A stretch of DNA of 64,000 nucleotides from Bibersteinia trehalosi (lineage in GTDB: Bacteria; Pseudomonadota; Gammaproteobacteria; Enterobacterales; Pasteurellaceae): positions 248,001 through 312,000 of the forward strand of contig NZ_SMAM01000002.1 in assembly GCF_004346205.1 (NCBI RefSeq), read 5' to 3'. The translations under genes and the position numbers were made by a program. Positions 52,587-62,348 of this stretch are shown here, one piece after another; position 1 is the first letter of the stretch; every line of letters begins with the position of its first letter. The notes under the pieces were generated by a model. That model was given only the letters and a program-made list of their open reading frames with translations, did no database searches and was not told the origin of the DNA.

Positions 52587-54113
52587 ATTTTTAATTATAT
52601 TAAATCGCTGTTTACTAAAAAGTCAGCTAAGAAAAATACGACAGCACTTAAGTCTCCAGACGGCAAAAAGCACCGCACTGCTCCAGCATTTTCAGAAAAA
52701 CGACAAAGTGCTAGCAAAGGGACGCCTAAAAAGAAAAATACTAAAGATTCTAATAGCCCGCATATCCAATACAAAAAATTTGCCAAAGATGCGAGTTATT
52801 ATGATATTAGTCCTAAAGATTTCCCTAAAAATGCCGTAGCCATTGTAAATAAATTGACACAAAACGGCTACCAAGCGTACTTAGTCGGCGGTTGCATACG
52901 CGATATGTTACTTGAACATAAAGCCAAAGATTTTGATATTGCCACTAATGCTCGCCCTGAAGAAATCCAAAAAATTTTTGGTAGACAGTGCCGCCTCATC
53001 GGCCGACGTTTCCGCTTAGCGCATATTGTGTTCGGTCGTGAAATTTATGAAGTTGCCACTTTCCGCGGCAACCATCAGTCAATCTCGAACGACAAAATTT
53101 CTAAAACAAGCGAAGAAGGAATGCTTCTACGTGATAACGTTTACGGCACTCTACGCGAAGATGCTGAACGTCGAGATTTTACCGTAAATTCACTCTATTA
53201 CGATCTACAGCATAATCTGATTTTTGATTTTTTTAATGGTATCGACGATATTCGAGCAGGACATCTGCGTTTAATTGGTGATCCTGTACAACGTTACCAA
53301 GAAGACCCTGTCCGTATGCTACGTGCGATCCGTTTTATGGCAAAATTGGATATGTTCTTGGATAAAGCAAGTGATACCCCCATCAAAAAAATGGCATATT
53401 TACTGGGGAACATCCCTGCTGCCCGCTTATTTGAAGAATCGCTTAAATTATTACAATCAGGCGCGGGCTTCAAAACTTATGAATTATTACGCCAATATGG
53501 TCTATTTGAACAGCTTTTCCCTGTTTTAACGCCATTTTTCACTGAGCATCAAGATAGCAATGCAGAGAGAATGATTAGCAAAGCGCTACAATCTACCGAT
53601 GATCGTATTCGCGATAATTTGCGAGTCAATCCTGCCTTTTTATTTGCTGCACTGCTTTGGTATCCACTGCGAGAAAAAATTGACGAACTCAAAAATGAAG
53701 GTGGCTTAAACCCTTATGATGCCATGCAACTTGCGGCAAATGATATTCTCGCTGAAAGTTGTAAAGCCGTAGCATTGCATCGCCGCCATACGGCAGTTAT
53801 TCGTGATATTTGGCAGTTGCAGTTTCAATTCCCAAAACGCACAGGTAAACGTCCAATGCAAACGCTAGAACATATCAAATTCCGTGCTGGCTTTGATTTA
53901 TTGGTGATGCGTGCGGAAATTGAAGGAGGCGATTTAGTGGAATTAAGTGCGTGGTGGCATGAGTTCCAATTCAGCAACGAAGCCCAACGTGCTGAACAGC
54001 TCAAAAACGTGAAACATATTCCCTCTTTTAAAGACGAGCAGCCAAAGAAAAAACGCAAACCACGCCGCCGTGTTTATCGTAAGAAAAAAGCGGTAACAGG
54101 AGAAATTGCATGA
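52587..54113 (+). CDS. pcnB: poly(A) polymerase I, apparently starting at ATT
   Basis: A 508-residue enzyme adding poly(A) tails to RNA for decay. Nucleotidyltransferase core YLVGGCIRDMLL and KDFDIATNARPEEI with the catalytic Asp pair, RRFRLAHIVFG, RRDFTVNSLYYD, and a very basic C-terminus. The first ATG/GTG/TTG in frame (TTG, 52854) would cut into the core and lose the matching ISPKDFPKNAVAIVNKL segment. The frame is open back to a TGA at 52581; GAGGTGA lies at ideal spacing before ATT at 52587, giving (M)FNYIKSLFTKK. E. coli pcnB also starts at AUU. Confidence 0.88.
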   Translation: MFNYIKSLFTKKSAKKNTTALKSPDGKKHRTAPAFSEKRQSASKGTPKKKNTKDSNSPHIQYKKFAKDASYYDISPKDFPKNAVAIVNKLTQNGYQAYLVGGCIRDMLLEHKAKDFDIATNARPEEIQKIFGRQCRLIGRRFRLAHIVFGREIYEVATFRGNHQSISNDKISKTSEEGMLLRDNVYGTLREDAERRDFTVNSLYYDLQHNLIFDFFNGIDDIRAGHLRLIGDPVQRYQEDPVRMLRAIRFMAKLDMFLDKASDTPIKKMAYLLGNIPAARLFEESLKLLQSGAGFKTYELLRQYGLFEQLFPVLTPFFTEHQDSNAERMISKALQSTDDRIRDNLRVNPAFLFAALLWYPLREKIDELKNEGGLNPYDAMQLAANDILAESCKAVALHRRHTAVIRDIWQLQFQFPKRTGKRPMQTLEHIKFRAGFDLLVMRAEIEGGDLVELSAWWHEFQFSNEAQRAEQLKNVKHIPSFKDEQPKKKRKPRRRVYRKKKAVTGEIA

Positions 54114-54586
54114 CAACCGTTTATGTGGCTCTCGGCTCGAATTTGGAAAATCCGCTTGCTCAACTGAAGCAAGCGGTCGAAACTTTACAAAAATCGGCAA
54201 AAAATCTACAAGTGAGCTCTTTTTATGGTTCAAAACCCCTCGGCCCACAAGATCAGCCCGATTATGTCAATGCAGTGGTGAAATTTGATACGGATCTTGC
54301 TCCACTTGAACTACTCAATTGGCTACAAAGTATCGAAAATGAACAGGGGCGTGTCCGCCTACGCCGTTGGGGAGAAAGAACACTTGATTTGGACATTCTG
54401 CTCTACGGCAATGAAATAATTCAAAACGAGCGTTTAACCGTACCGCACTATGATATGCAAAATCGTGAATTTGTGATTGTGCCATTGTATGAATTAAATC
54501 CGGATTTGGTATTACCGAATGGCGAACAACTCTATACACTTTATCAAGCCTTTGAAGATCATCAAATGCACATTTTTAACGAATAG
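54110..54586 (+). CDS. folK: 2-amino-4-hydroxy-6-hydroxymethyldihydropteridine pyrophosphokinase FolK
   Basis: A 158-residue HPPK of folate synthesis. VYVALGSNLENPLAQL start, then GRVRLRRWGERTLDLDILLYG with the two catalytic Asp residues and VPHYDMQNREFVIVPL. Its ATG overlaps the pcnB stop (ATGA), so the two are coupled. It matches the E. coli pcnB-folK arrangement. Confidence 0.96.
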   Translation: MTTVYVALGSNLENPLAQLKQAVETLQKSAKNLQVSSFYGSKPLGPQDQPDYVNAVVKFDTDLAPLELLNWLQSIENEQGRVRLRRWGERTLDLDILLYGNEIIQNERLTVPHYDMQNREFVIVPLYELNPDLVLPNGEQLYTLYQAFEDHQMHIFNE

Positions 54587-54587
54587 A

Positions 54588-54605
54588 AAGGGGCTGACGC
54601 CCCTT
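54588..54605. terminator. terminator between folK and the metallophosphoesterase gene
   Basis: AAGGGGC-TGAC-GCCCCTT directly after the folK stop codon. The T-run is short on the plus strand (TTATATTAT). Confidence 0.6.
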
Positions 54606-54608
54606 ATA

Positions 54609-55685
54609 TTATCTCTGCCCTTCCACATCAATAATAAACACTTCCGAACGAGAGCCTAAACGCATTGGTACGCCCCAAAAACCGTAACCTGAAGTCACAA
54701 AATAGTGTCCCAAGCCAATTTTTTCATAACCATAACTTAAACGATTAAGCATTTTTACAATAAAGTTGGCAGGAAAAATTTGCCCATTATGGGTATGCCC
54801 TGAGACCTGAATATCAATCGGCAATTGGCTATGAGTAGCAATATCCGTTGGACGATGATCCATTAAAAAAACGGGTAATGTAGTATTCACATTATGCAAA
54901 ATCTGCTCTGCGGTTGGACGATTTCGGTATAAATCATCATTACGACCAATAATGACAAATTTTCCGTCAATTTCTACTGCTTGATCCCACAACACCTTAA
55001 TCCCTGCTTGCTCAATCGCTTGATAAATGGCTTGTTGTTGCCCAAAGAAATCGTGATTGCCCAGTGTGGCATACACCCCAAGTGGAGCTGTCAGTTTTGC
55101 AAGCGATGGTTGCATATTTTCTGCTTCATAGGCAAGGGTATCATCGTCCATAATATCCCCTGGCATTAAAATCAGATCCACCTCTTCTTGTTGGAAAATC
55201 TCAGCCAATTTATCTAGCTGTTTCGCCCCAAACAATACGCCTAGATGGGTATCACTTGCGACACCAATACGGATTGGCTCTTTCAACGGTTTATCAATTT
55301 TTACCGAAAAATGTACCGCTTGTGGCACATAAGCATTAAATAAGGCAAAACCAATTAAACCCAAATAAGCAAAGGGATACACCTTTCTCAGCAGAGCGTT
55401 TAATCGCCAACCACTCAATTTATTTAATGTGAGTGTGACAAGGCTAATTAAAAAAGCAAACCATAAAAACACCAAAATAAACGCCATTGGGCGGAAGATT
55501 TTATAAGGCGTTAAAAACGGCACAAGCAAAATGCTGTTAATACCTAAATAAAGTGTCCAGCCGATTTTTTTACGAGTGCTTTGCTGCCAACCGAATAGCC
55601 AACTTAGTGTACGAACAAAGCAAAAAATCAGCAGTTGCAGTGAAGTAATCGCAACGATGTTGATGATGATATAGCGGAATTCCAT
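54609..55685 (-). CDS. membrane-bound metallophosphoesterase (YaeI-like)
   Basis: A 358-residue protein. Residues 1-125 contain four hydrophobic segments; the rest is a calcineurin-like phosphoesterase with every metal motif: GVASDTHLG, MPGDIMDDD, LGNHDFFG, MDHRP and SGHTHNGQIFP. Such fusions of membrane helices to a phosphoesterase are common (YaeI/YkuE group), and some hydrolyse lipid-linked substrates such as UDP-diacylglucosamine; the substrate here is not determined. It appears monocistronic. Confidence 0.85.
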   Translation of the reverse strand: MEFRYIIINIVAITSLQLLIFCFVRTLSWLFGWQQSTRKKIGWTLYLGINSILLVPFLTPYKIFRPMAFILVFLWFAFLISLVTLTLNKLSGWRLNALLRKVYPFAYLGLIGFALFNAYVPQAVHFSVKIDKPLKEPIRIGVASDTHLGVLFGAKQLDKLAEIFQQEEVDLILMPGDIMDDDTLAYEAENMQPSLAKLTAPLGVYATLGNHDFFGQQQAIYQAIEQAGIKVLWDQAVEIDGKFVIIGRNDDLYRNRPTAEQILHNVNTTLPVFLMDHRPTDIATHSQLPIDIQVSGHTHNGQIFPANFIVKMLNRLSYGYEKIGLGHYFVTSGYGFWGVPMRLGSRSEVFIIDVEGQR

Positions 55686-55738
55686 TATTTCTTTAATGTT
55701 TCTCTTAAGGTTGATAAATTATACGCTAAATGAGAATT

Positions 55739-56065
55739 TCATTGTTTATCTGATTCAGCATTTGGTTTTTGTAAGACAACATATTTTTGTTGCACTATTT
55801 GGCGAAAAGGCTCGCTGGTTATCGCCCAGTCTAAAATATCGGTTTTAAAATTCAGCGGTGCGTCATCAAAGGCTTCGGCAAGTATTGCGTGTTCATCTAA
55901 TGAAAGCGGCTGATTACCTATAATGGCTAAATCTAAATCTGAAAAAGGCTTATGGGGGCCTTTTACCCTTGATCCAAATGCCCATACTTCTCGGCTTGGA
56001 ATATGTTGCTGTAAAATAGCTAAAACGATACTCTTCTCTTGTTCTGTTAAGGCAAGTTTAACCAT
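55739..56065 (-). CDS. mntA: MntA-type minimal nucleotidyltransferase antitoxin
   Basis: A 108-residue MNT-domain protein. The nucleotidyltransferase signature is complete: Gly31-Ser32, ten residues, Asp43-Leu44-Asp45 (G-S-X10-D-X-D). In the characterised HepT/MntA system this protein transfers AMP units onto a Tyr of the toxin and neutralises it. The gene overlaps the upstream hepT-like gene by 8 bases, as expected for a co-translated toxin-antitoxin pair. The nearest well known relative is H. influenzae HI0073. Activity here is inferred. Confidence 0.85.
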   Translation of the reverse strand: MVKLALTEQEKSIVLAILQQHIPSREVWAFGSRVKGPHKPFSDLDLAIIGNQPLSLDEHAILAEAFDDAPLNFKTDILDWAITSEPFRQIVQQKYVVLQKPNAESDKQ

Positions 56066-56468
56066 TTAGCCGCTCCGATAGTTGCTGTAATAAAAATTGT
56101 GCCTCGCTTAAAAATTCAGGAATACCGGCAACAACTAATAATGCAGTTTGTTCATCGTAAGTATGACTGGTGCGTGAACGCATATCCCGATATTTCCGCC
56201 AGTTTTCCCAGTTACCTTTTAATAGATTTTGTTCATTGCCAGTACGAATCAGCTGTTGGAAAGTCATCTCATCCAATTCAGCAGGGTTTGGCAATGTCCA
56301 TTCTAAATAGCGTTTAAGCATTTTATGGCTTAATTCATAAGTAAATTCAAAGCGTTGAATTAAGCCGTCTCTAATTTGATCATCACTAATGTCTCTTTCA
56401 TAACGAGCCAGACCTTCTTGCAAGCGATTGACGACATTTTGTAGTGGTGAAATATCAGGGGGATTCAT
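56058..56468 (-). CDS. hepT: HepT-type HEPN toxin
   Basis: A 136-residue all-helical HEPN (HI0074/KNTase-substrate-binding-like) protein. The motif R-X4-H-X-Y is present as Arg97-SRTS-His102-Thr-Tyr104. These are the residue types described for the RNase centre and the AMP-accepting Tyr of HepT, and even the numbering agrees with the Shewanella protein. It precedes and overlaps mntA. The promoter region contains an 18-bp perfect palindrome 26 bases upstream. The start at 56468 has AAGGAA upstream. Confidence 0.85.
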   Translation of the reverse strand: MNPPDISPLQNVVNRLQEGLARYERDISDDQIRDGLIQRFEFTYELSHKMLKRYLEWTLPNPAELDEMTFQQLIRTGNEQNLLKGNWENWRKYRDMRSRTSHTYDEQTALLVVAGIPEFLSEAQFLLQQLSERLNG

Positions 56469-56493
56469 GGCATTATTCCTTTTTTATTTTGTT

Positions 56494-56511
56494 AAATTAT
56501 ACGTATAATTT
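56494..56511. promoter_or_regulatory. 18-bp perfect palindrome over the hepT-mntA promoter
   Basis: AAATTATACGTATAATTT. It contains TATAAT on both strands (minus-strand copy at 56501-56496, about 28 bases upstream of the hepT ATG), so it is both a -10 element and a likely operator for autoregulation. Confidence 0.55.
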
Positions 56512-56515
56512 TTTG

Positions 56516-56587
56516 TAGAGAGAGGCTTTATACCGGCTCATTATCATAGTTTGTCCGTTTTTATAGACGAGATAAACCCTGTCTCTA
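56516..56587. repeat. imperfect inverted repeat upstream of hepT
   Basis: TAGAGAGAGGCTTTAT (56516-56531) and ATAAACCCTGTCTCTA (56572-56587) are inverted copies with 14 of 16 matches around a 40-base core. Origin unknown; could be a remnant of a small mobile repeat. Confidence 0.45.
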
Positions 56588-56647
56588 AGGTCATTTTTAA
56601 GCGTTTGAAATTTTGCAAAATTATACGCTAAATACAGCGCTTGTTTA

Positions 56648-56676
56648 CTTGAAATTTTCCAAACTTCCCCCATCTA
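56648..56676 (+). promoter_or_regulatory. heat-shock (sigma-32) promoter of htpG
   Basis: CTTGAAA (56648-56654), 13 bases, CCCCATCTA (56668-56676), an almost perfect sigma-32 promoter (CTTGAAA-N11-16-CCCCATnT), about 33 bases before the htpG ATG. The -10 is part of a CCCCC-ATCTA-GGGGG hairpin followed by CGTTTTTTT. Confidence 0.88.
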
Positions 56677-56709
56677 GGGGGCGTTTTTTTATGTTAATAA
56701 GGAAAAAGA

Positions 56710-58590
56710 ATGTCAAATCAAGAAACTCGTGGCTTTCAGTCAGAAGTCAAACAGTTATTACAACTGATGATCCACTCTCTCTATTCCAACAAAGAAATTT
56801 TCCTGCGTGAGTTGATTTCTAATGCCTCTGATGCGGCGGATAAGTTGCGTTTTAAAGCCCTTTCCGAACCTGCTTTATATGAAGGCGATGGGGAATTGCG
56901 TGTGCGTGTGTCGGTAGATGAAACGCTAGGTACGATTACCATTTCGGATAATGGTATCGGTATGAACCGTGAGCAGATTATTGATAATTTAGGGACGATT
57001 GCAAAATCAGGCACAAAAGAATTTCTCGCCAATCTCGGGCAAGATCAGGCAAAAGATAGCCAACTTATTGGGCAATTTGGGGTCGGTTTCTATTCTGCGT
57101 TTATCGTGGCGGATAAGGTGACGGTAAAAAGCCGTGCCGCTGGTGATAGTGCAGAAAACGGTGTGCTGTGGGAATCGGCTGGTGAAGGGGAATACGTTGT
57201 TTCCGATATTGAGAAAAAAGATCGTGGTACAGAAATCACGCTTCATTTGCGTGAAGATGAGAAAGGCTTTTTAAGCGAATGGCGTTTGCGTGAAATTATC
57301 GCAAAATACTCCGACCATATCGCACTGAGCGTGGAAATTCAAAGCAAAGAGTACGATGATGAGGGGAAAGAAACGGGCACAAAATGGGAGAAAATCAATA
57401 AAGCCCAAGCGTTGTGGACTCGTTCAAAAAATGAAATTTCTGATGACGAATATAAAGAGTTCTATAAACATATCAGCCACGATTTTGCCGACCCGATGAT
57501 TTGGTCGCACAATAAAGTGGAAGGCAAACAGGAATATACCAGCTTACTTTATGTGCCAAGCAAAGCCCCTTGGGATCTGTTCCAACGTGAACAAAAACAC
57601 GGTTTAAAACTTTATGTGCAACGTGTGTTTATTATGGACGATGCCGAAGTATTTATGCCGAATTATCTGCGTTTTATGCGAGGTTTGTTAGACACGAACG
57701 ACTTACCGCTTAACGTAAGCCGTGAAATTTTGCAAGAAAATCGTGTTACCCAATCTCTTCGCACCGCATTAACTAAACGTGCCTTGCAGCTATTGGAAAA
57801 ATTGGCAAAAGATGACAGTGAAAAATATGCACAATTCTGGAAAGAGTTCGGTTTGGTGTTAAAAGAGGGCGTGGGCGAAGATTTTGCGAATAAAGAGCAA
57901 ATTGCAAAATTATTCCGCTTTGCCTCAACTCATACGGATTCCAGCGAACAAGCGGTGAGTTTTGCCGATTATATTGCAAGAATGAAAGAGGGGCAGAAAG
58001 CAATTTATTATCTCACTGCGGATAGCTACACCGCAGCTAAAAATAGCCCACATTTAGAGCTGTTTAACAAAAAAGGCATTGAGGTGTTGCTACTTTCTGA
58101 TCGTGTGGACGAATGGATGTTGAGCTATCTCACCGAGTTTGACGGCAAACCACTGCAAAGCATCACAAAATCGGATTTAGATTTAGGCGATCTGGCGGAT
58201 AAAGAAGATGAAGAGAGCAAAAAAGCTCAAACAGAAGAATTTGGTTCATTCTTAGCACGTGCCAAAGGTTATTTTGGCGAACGTGTGAAAGATGTAGTGC
58301 TCACCCATCGCTTAACCGACACGCCTGCGGTTGTTTCTACGGGCAGTGATGAAATGACCACCCAAATGGCGAAACTTTTTGCCGCAATGGGGCAAACTGC
58401 ACCAGAAGTGAAATATACCTTTGAGTTAAACCCTGATCACGCAATGGTGAAAAAAGTGGCGGATATTGCAGGTGATGATGAGTTTAACGACTGGATTGAA
58501 CTGCTGTTTGAACAAGCATTACTGGCGGAACGAGGCACGTTAGAAAATCCAACGGCGTTTATTAAACGAATGAATAAATTACTAGGCTAA
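56710..58590 (+). CDS. htpG: Hsp90-family chaperone HtpG
   Basis: A 626-residue bacterial Hsp90. N-terminal GHKL ATPase motifs: [22 protein letters not shown] and [16 protein letters not shown] middle domain with the catalytic Arg ([12 protein letters not shown]) and the C-terminal dimerisation domain follow. The ribosome site AAGGAA precedes the ATG. Expression from a sigma-32-type promoter fits its heat-shock role. Confidence 0.98.
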   Translation: MSNQETRGFQSEVKQLLQLMIHSLYSNKEIFLRELISNASDAADKLRFKALSEPALYEGDGELRVRVSVDETLGTITISDNGIGMNREQIIDNLGTIAKSGTKEFLANLGQDQAKDSQLIGQFGVGFYSAFIVADKVTVKSRAAGDSAENGVLWESAGEGEYVVSDIEKKDRGTEITLHLREDEKGFLSEWRLREIIAKYSDHIALSVEIQSKEYDDEGKETGTKWEKINKAQALWTRSKNEISDDEYKEFYKHISHDFADPMIWSHNKVEGKQEYTSLLYVPSKAPWDLFQREQKHGLKLYVQRVFIMDDAEVFMPNYLRFMRGLLDTNDLPLNVSREILQENRVTQSLRTALTKRALQLLEKLAKDDSEKYAQFWKEFGLVLKEGVGEDFANKEQIAKLFRFASTHTDSSEQAVSFADYIARMKEGQKAIYYLTADSYTAAKNSPHLELFNKKGIEVLLLSDRVDEWMLSYLTEFDGKPLQSITKSDLDLGDLADKEDEESKKAQTEEFGSFLARAKGYFGERVKDVVLTHRLTDTPAVVSTGSDEMTTQMAKLFAAMGQTAPEVKYTFELNPDHAMVKKVADIAGDDEFNDWIELLFEQALLAERGTLENPTAFIKRMNKLLG

Positions 58591-58594
58591 TGAT

Positions 58595-58629
58595 GAAAGG
58601 CGGAATCTTTAGATTTCGCCTTTCTTTTT
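58595..58629 (+). terminator. terminator of htpG
   Basis: GAAAGGCGGAATCT pairs with AGATTTCGCCTTTC (one G.T pair) around a 2-base centre, followed by TTTTT, directly after the stop codon. Confidence 0.9.
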
Positions 58630-58752
58630 GCAAACTTTCAGGAAAAACAGACCGCTTACAGCGTGACAACAGGATTTATGGTAAGATTTTGCAGATTTTT
58701 AACCAATATAGGACAACTTCTCCTACATTCTCATATACAGACAGGATAGAAA

Positions 58753-61053
58753 ATGAGTGACTCTCTCAATTCCCAAATTTCCCAAATCATTGCCGCTGAA
58801 CTGAGCGTACAGCCAAAACAAATTCTTGCCGCACTGACACTTTTAGACGAAGGCAATACCATTCCATTTATCGCTCGTTATCGTAAAGAAGTAACGGGGG
58901 GATTAGACGATACCCAATTACGCCATTTTGAAACACGGTTAATTTATCTGCGTGAATTAAATGATCGCCGTCAAACCATTTTGAAATCCATTGATGAGCA
59001 AGGCAAACTGACCGATGAGCTACGCCTTAAAATTGAGCAAACGGAAAGCAAAACTGAACTTGAAGATCTCTATTTGCCTTATAAACCCAAACGTCGCACT
59101 CGTGGGCAAATTGCGATTGAAAATGGGCTTGAGCCGTTGGCAGAATTGCTTTGGAACGATCCAAGCCAAACGCCTGAAACGGCGGCACTTAGTTATTTAA
59201 ATGAAAATGTGGCTGATGTGAAAAGTGCCTTAGATGGGGCGAGATATATTTTGATGGAGCGTTTTACAGAAGATGCCGAACTGCTTGCAAAATTACGCCA
59301 ACATTTGACCGCTTACGCAACCTTAGAAAGTAAAGTGATGGACGGCAAGGAAGAAGAGGGTGTGAAGTTTAGCGACTATTTCGCCCATAGTGAACCATTT
59401 AAAAATGTGCCATCACACCGTGCGTTGGCGATGTTCCGTGGGCGAAATGAAGGCATTTTATCGCTCTCGCTCAATGCCGATCCTGAAAATGAAGAAGGCA
59501 CAAAATCCTATTGCGAAGAGATTATTCGTGAGCATTTGGGCATTATTTTAAATAACCAACCAGCGGATAGCTGGCGTGCACAAGTGATTAGCTGGACGTG
59601 GAAAATTAAAGCCGCTTTGCATTTAGAAACGGAGTTGATGTCGGCATTGCGTGAAAAAGCCGAAGATGAAGCGATTGATGTGTTCGCTCGTAATTTATCC
59701 GCCTTGTTAATGGCTGCTCCTGCTGGTGCAAGAAATACCATTGGGCTAGACCCCGGTTTGCGTACAGGGGTAAAAGTGGCTGTCGTGGATAACACAGGAA
59801 AATTATTGGATACCGCCACCATTTATCCTCATACAGGGCAAACCGCTCAGGCAATGCAAACACTCTATACGTTGGGCAAAAAGCATAATGTGGATTTAAT
59901 TGCGATTGGCAACGGTACCGCTTCTCGTGAAACCGAACGTTTTGCCAAAGATCTGATTAAACAAACTGATTGGAAACCGCAAACAGTTGTGGTGAGTGAA
60001 GCAGGGGCTTCGGTCTATTCCGCTTCTGAACTGGCAGCGGCTGAATTTCCTGAATTAGATGTCTCGTTGCGCGGGGCGGTTTCTATTGCTCGCCGTTTGC
60101 AAGATCCACTGGCTGAGTTAGTCAAAATTGAGCCGAAAGCCATTGGCGTAGGGCAATATCAACATGATGTCAATCAAAGCCAATTGGCACGTAAATTAGA
60201 TGCGGTGGTGGAAGATTGTGTGAATGCGGTGGGGGTAGATTTAAATACCGCTTCTGCACCATTACTTGCTCGAGTTGCGGGTATGAGCAAAACGTTGGCA
60301 CAAAACATTGTTGCCTATCGTGATGAAAATGGGCGTTTTGAATCTCGCTCAGCATTGAAAAAAGTGCCTCGTCTAGGGCCGAAAGCCTTTGAACAGTGTG
60401 CTGGCTTTATGCGAATTTCCAATGGCAAAAATCCGCTTGATGCCTCAGGGGTTCACCCAGAAGCTTATCCTGTGGTAGAGAAAATCTTGCAAGCCACGCA
60501 ATCAACCCTTGCGGAGTTAATGGGCAATGAGAGCAAAATTCATCGCCTACACGCCGTAGATTTTGTGGACGACCAATTTGGTTTACCAACGGTAAACGAC
60601 ATTTTTAAAGAGTTAGAAAAACCGGGACGAGATCCACGTGGGGAATTTAAAACGGCGACCTTTATGGACGGTGTGGAAGAAATTTCTGATCTCAAAGTCG
60701 GTATGATTTTAGAAGGCACAGTAACGAATGTGACAAACTTCGGCGCATTTGTGGATATTGGCGTACACCAAGATGGCTTAGTGCATATTTCTATGCTGTC
60801 TAACAGCTTTGTGGAAGATCCGCATCAAGTGGTGAAAACAGGTGATGTAGTCAAAGTGAAAGTGCTGGAAGTAGATGTAGCTCGTAAGCGGATTGCTTTA
60901 ACGATGCGTTTAGAAGATAAACCGACGGAGAGTACAAGCGGTCAAAATCGTGAAAAAAATCGCAAAACGGATCGTACAGAGCAAAAACCTCGCCAAAATC
61001 AATCTTTCGTGAATAATGCTTTTGCCGATGCACTAAAAGGTTGGAAGAAATAA
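58753..61053 (+). CDS. tex: Tex-family transcription accessory protein
   Basis: A 766-residue nucleic acid-binding protein resembling eukaryotic Spt6. It has an N-terminal helical region ([19 protein letters not shown]), a YqgF-like RNase-H fold ([19 protein letters not shown], about residue 330), helix-hairpin-helix units (about 495-560), and a C-terminal S1 domain ([22 protein letters not shown], about 650-720). A polar, Lys/Arg/Gln-rich tail follows. Confidence 0.96.
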   Translation: MSDSLNSQISQIIAAELSVQPKQILAALTLLDEGNTIPFIARYRKEVTGGLDDTQLRHFETRLIYLRELNDRRQTILKSIDEQGKLTDELRLKIEQTESKTELEDLYLPYKPKRRTRGQIAIENGLEPLAELLWNDPSQTPETAALSYLNENVADVKSALDGARYILMERFTEDAELLAKLRQHLTAYATLESKVMDGKEEEGVKFSDYFAHSEPFKNVPSHRALAMFRGRNEGILSLSLNADPENEEGTKSYCEEIIREHLGIILNNQPADSWRAQVISWTWKIKAALHLETELMSALREKAEDEAIDVFARNLSALLMAAPAGARNTIGLDPGLRTGVKVAVVDNTGKLLDTATIYPHTGQTAQAMQTLYTLGKKHNVDLIAIGNGTASRETERFAKDLIKQTDWKPQTVVVSEAGASVYSASELAAAEFPELDVSLRGAVSIARRLQDPLAELVKIEPKAIGVGQYQHDVNQSQLARKLDAVVEDCVNAVGVDLNTASAPLLARVAGMSKTLAQNIVAYRDENGRFESRSALKKVPRLGPKAFEQCAGFMRISNGKNPLDASGVHPEAYPVVEKILQATQSTLAELMGNESKIHRLHAVDFVDDQFGLPTVNDIFKELEKPGRDPRGEFKTATFMDGVEEISDLKVGMILEGTVTNVTNFGAFVDIGVHQDGLVHISMLSNSFVEDPHQVVKTGDVVKVKVLEVDVARKRIALTMRLEDKPTESTSGQNREKNRKTDRTEQKPRQNQSFVNNAFADALKGWKK

Positions 61054-61079
61054 CACTATAGTGAAAGTGACAAATAATT

Positions 61080-61105
61080 TGGGCGGAATCTTCCGCCCAG
61101 TTTTT
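61080..61105. terminator. bidirectional terminator between tex and lolE
   Basis: TGGGCGGAA-TC-TTCCGCCCA followed by GTTTTT on the plus strand, 27 bases after tex. On the minus strand it follows the lolE stop closely with an AATTATTT run. Confidence 0.85.
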
Positions 61106-62348
61106 AATGCCCGCTTAACACTTTTGCCGGCTCTAATTTTGCGGCTCGCATCGCGGGGTAAAGGCTCGCGGCAAGACTTAAAATAATAGTCGCAAGCAGT
61201 ACCCAGACAATATCCAGCCAATGAATTTCACTTGGTAAAAAATCAATAAAATAGATACCACCAGATAATAATTTTACGCCAAACAGATTCTCAGCGAATT
61301 TGATAATATGCGTTAAATTTAGAGAGAGTATTACCCCTATCAACACGCCAATAACCGCTCCCTTCATTCCTGAAAGTAAGCCATACCAGAGGAAAATTTG
61401 CTTAATAAAACGATCATTCGCACCTAATGTTCGCTGAATCGCAATATCACCTTGTTTATCTTTTACCGCCATTACAAGTGTTGAAATGATATTGAAACAA
61501 GCCACACCGATTACCAAAACCATCGCGATATACATTACAGTCCGAATCAACTGAATGTCGTTATACATATAACCAAATTTGTCGATCCACGTTTGCAAAT
61601 AAAGTGGCTGCGGAAAATGCTGTAGGGCATCAAAACGGAGCTGTCGTACTTCAAACGGTTTTGCGACAGAAAGCTCAATACCAGAATAGTGATTTTTATC
61701 CAACTCAAGCAATTCTTGCGCCGTTTGCAACGGCAGTAGCGCATAGCTGTGATCAAGCTGTCCATCTAAACGCAAAATACCTGTGACCTCAAGACTAAAA
61801 CGCAATGGCTGTGCTAACTTGCCGTCTTCTGTTGGTTCTGGAAGAAGTAGTGTGACTTCATCTCCCACCTCAATTGCTAAATCACGCGCAATCCCTGCAC
61901 CTAAAATTAACCCGCCATGCTGTTTAAAAGCTTGCCATTGTTCGCTAGGAACAAATTGTGCCAGTTGGCTAACCTGCTCTTGCTTCTCTGCATCAATGCC
62001 GCGCACCTGAGCAATTTTAAGCTGCGTGCCATTTTCAATTAGTCCAGTAAACGTAATAAAAGGCGATACAGCTTGAACTCCTTCAATTTTTTTTGCAATT
62101 TTTTCTAAATTTTGCCCCGCTTGAATAATGTTCTCATTGCCATAGCCTTGAATTTCGGCATGCGGTACCACCGAAAGAACACGCTGATTCAACTCGCGCT
62201 CAAAGCCATTCATTGCACTTAAACCGATAATGAGTACCGCAACACCTAACGCAATACCAATACTAGAAAAAAGAGAGATCAAAGAAACCAACCGATTTTT
62301 CTGCTTACCTTTTTGATAACGCCAACTAATAAAAAACGGGGTATTCAT
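61104..62348 (-). CDS. lolE: lipoprotein-releasing system permease LolE
   Basis: A 414-residue inner membrane permease of LolCDE, which hands outer membrane lipoproteins to LolA. MacB/FtsX topology: one N-terminal helix ([34 protein letters not shown]), a large periplasmic domain (about 50-270), then three helices. The sequence SMNGFEREL and [18 protein letters not shown] matches LolE better than LolC. Its ATG overlaps the lolD stop by 4 bases. Confidence 0.92.
   Translation of the reverse strand: MNTPFFISWRYQKGKQKNRLVSLISLFSSIGIALGVAVLIIGLSAMNGFERELNQRVLSVVPHAEIQGYGNENIIQAGQNLEKIAKKIEGVQAVSPFITFTGLIENGTQLKIAQVRGIDAEKQEQVSQLAQFVPSEQWQAFKQHGGLILGAGIARDLAIEVGDEVTLLLPEPTEDGKLAQPLRFSLEVTGILRLDGQLDHSYALLPLQTAQELLELDKNHYSGIELSVAKPFEVRQLRFDALQHFPQPLYLQTWIDKFGYMYNDIQLIRTVMYIAMVLVIGVACFNIISTLVMAVKDKQGDIAIQRTLGANDRFIKQIFLWYGLLSGMKGAVIGVLIGVILSLNLTHIIKFAENLFGVKLLSGGIYFIDFLPSEIHWLDIVWVLLATIILSLAASLYPAMRAAKLEPAKVLSGH

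Noticed and set aside
52489-52839. 116-codon plus-strand frame across the dksA end and pcnB start
   Set aside because: Overlaps dksA and the ATT-initiated pcnB frame. The pcnB frame there has matching family sequence; this one has none.
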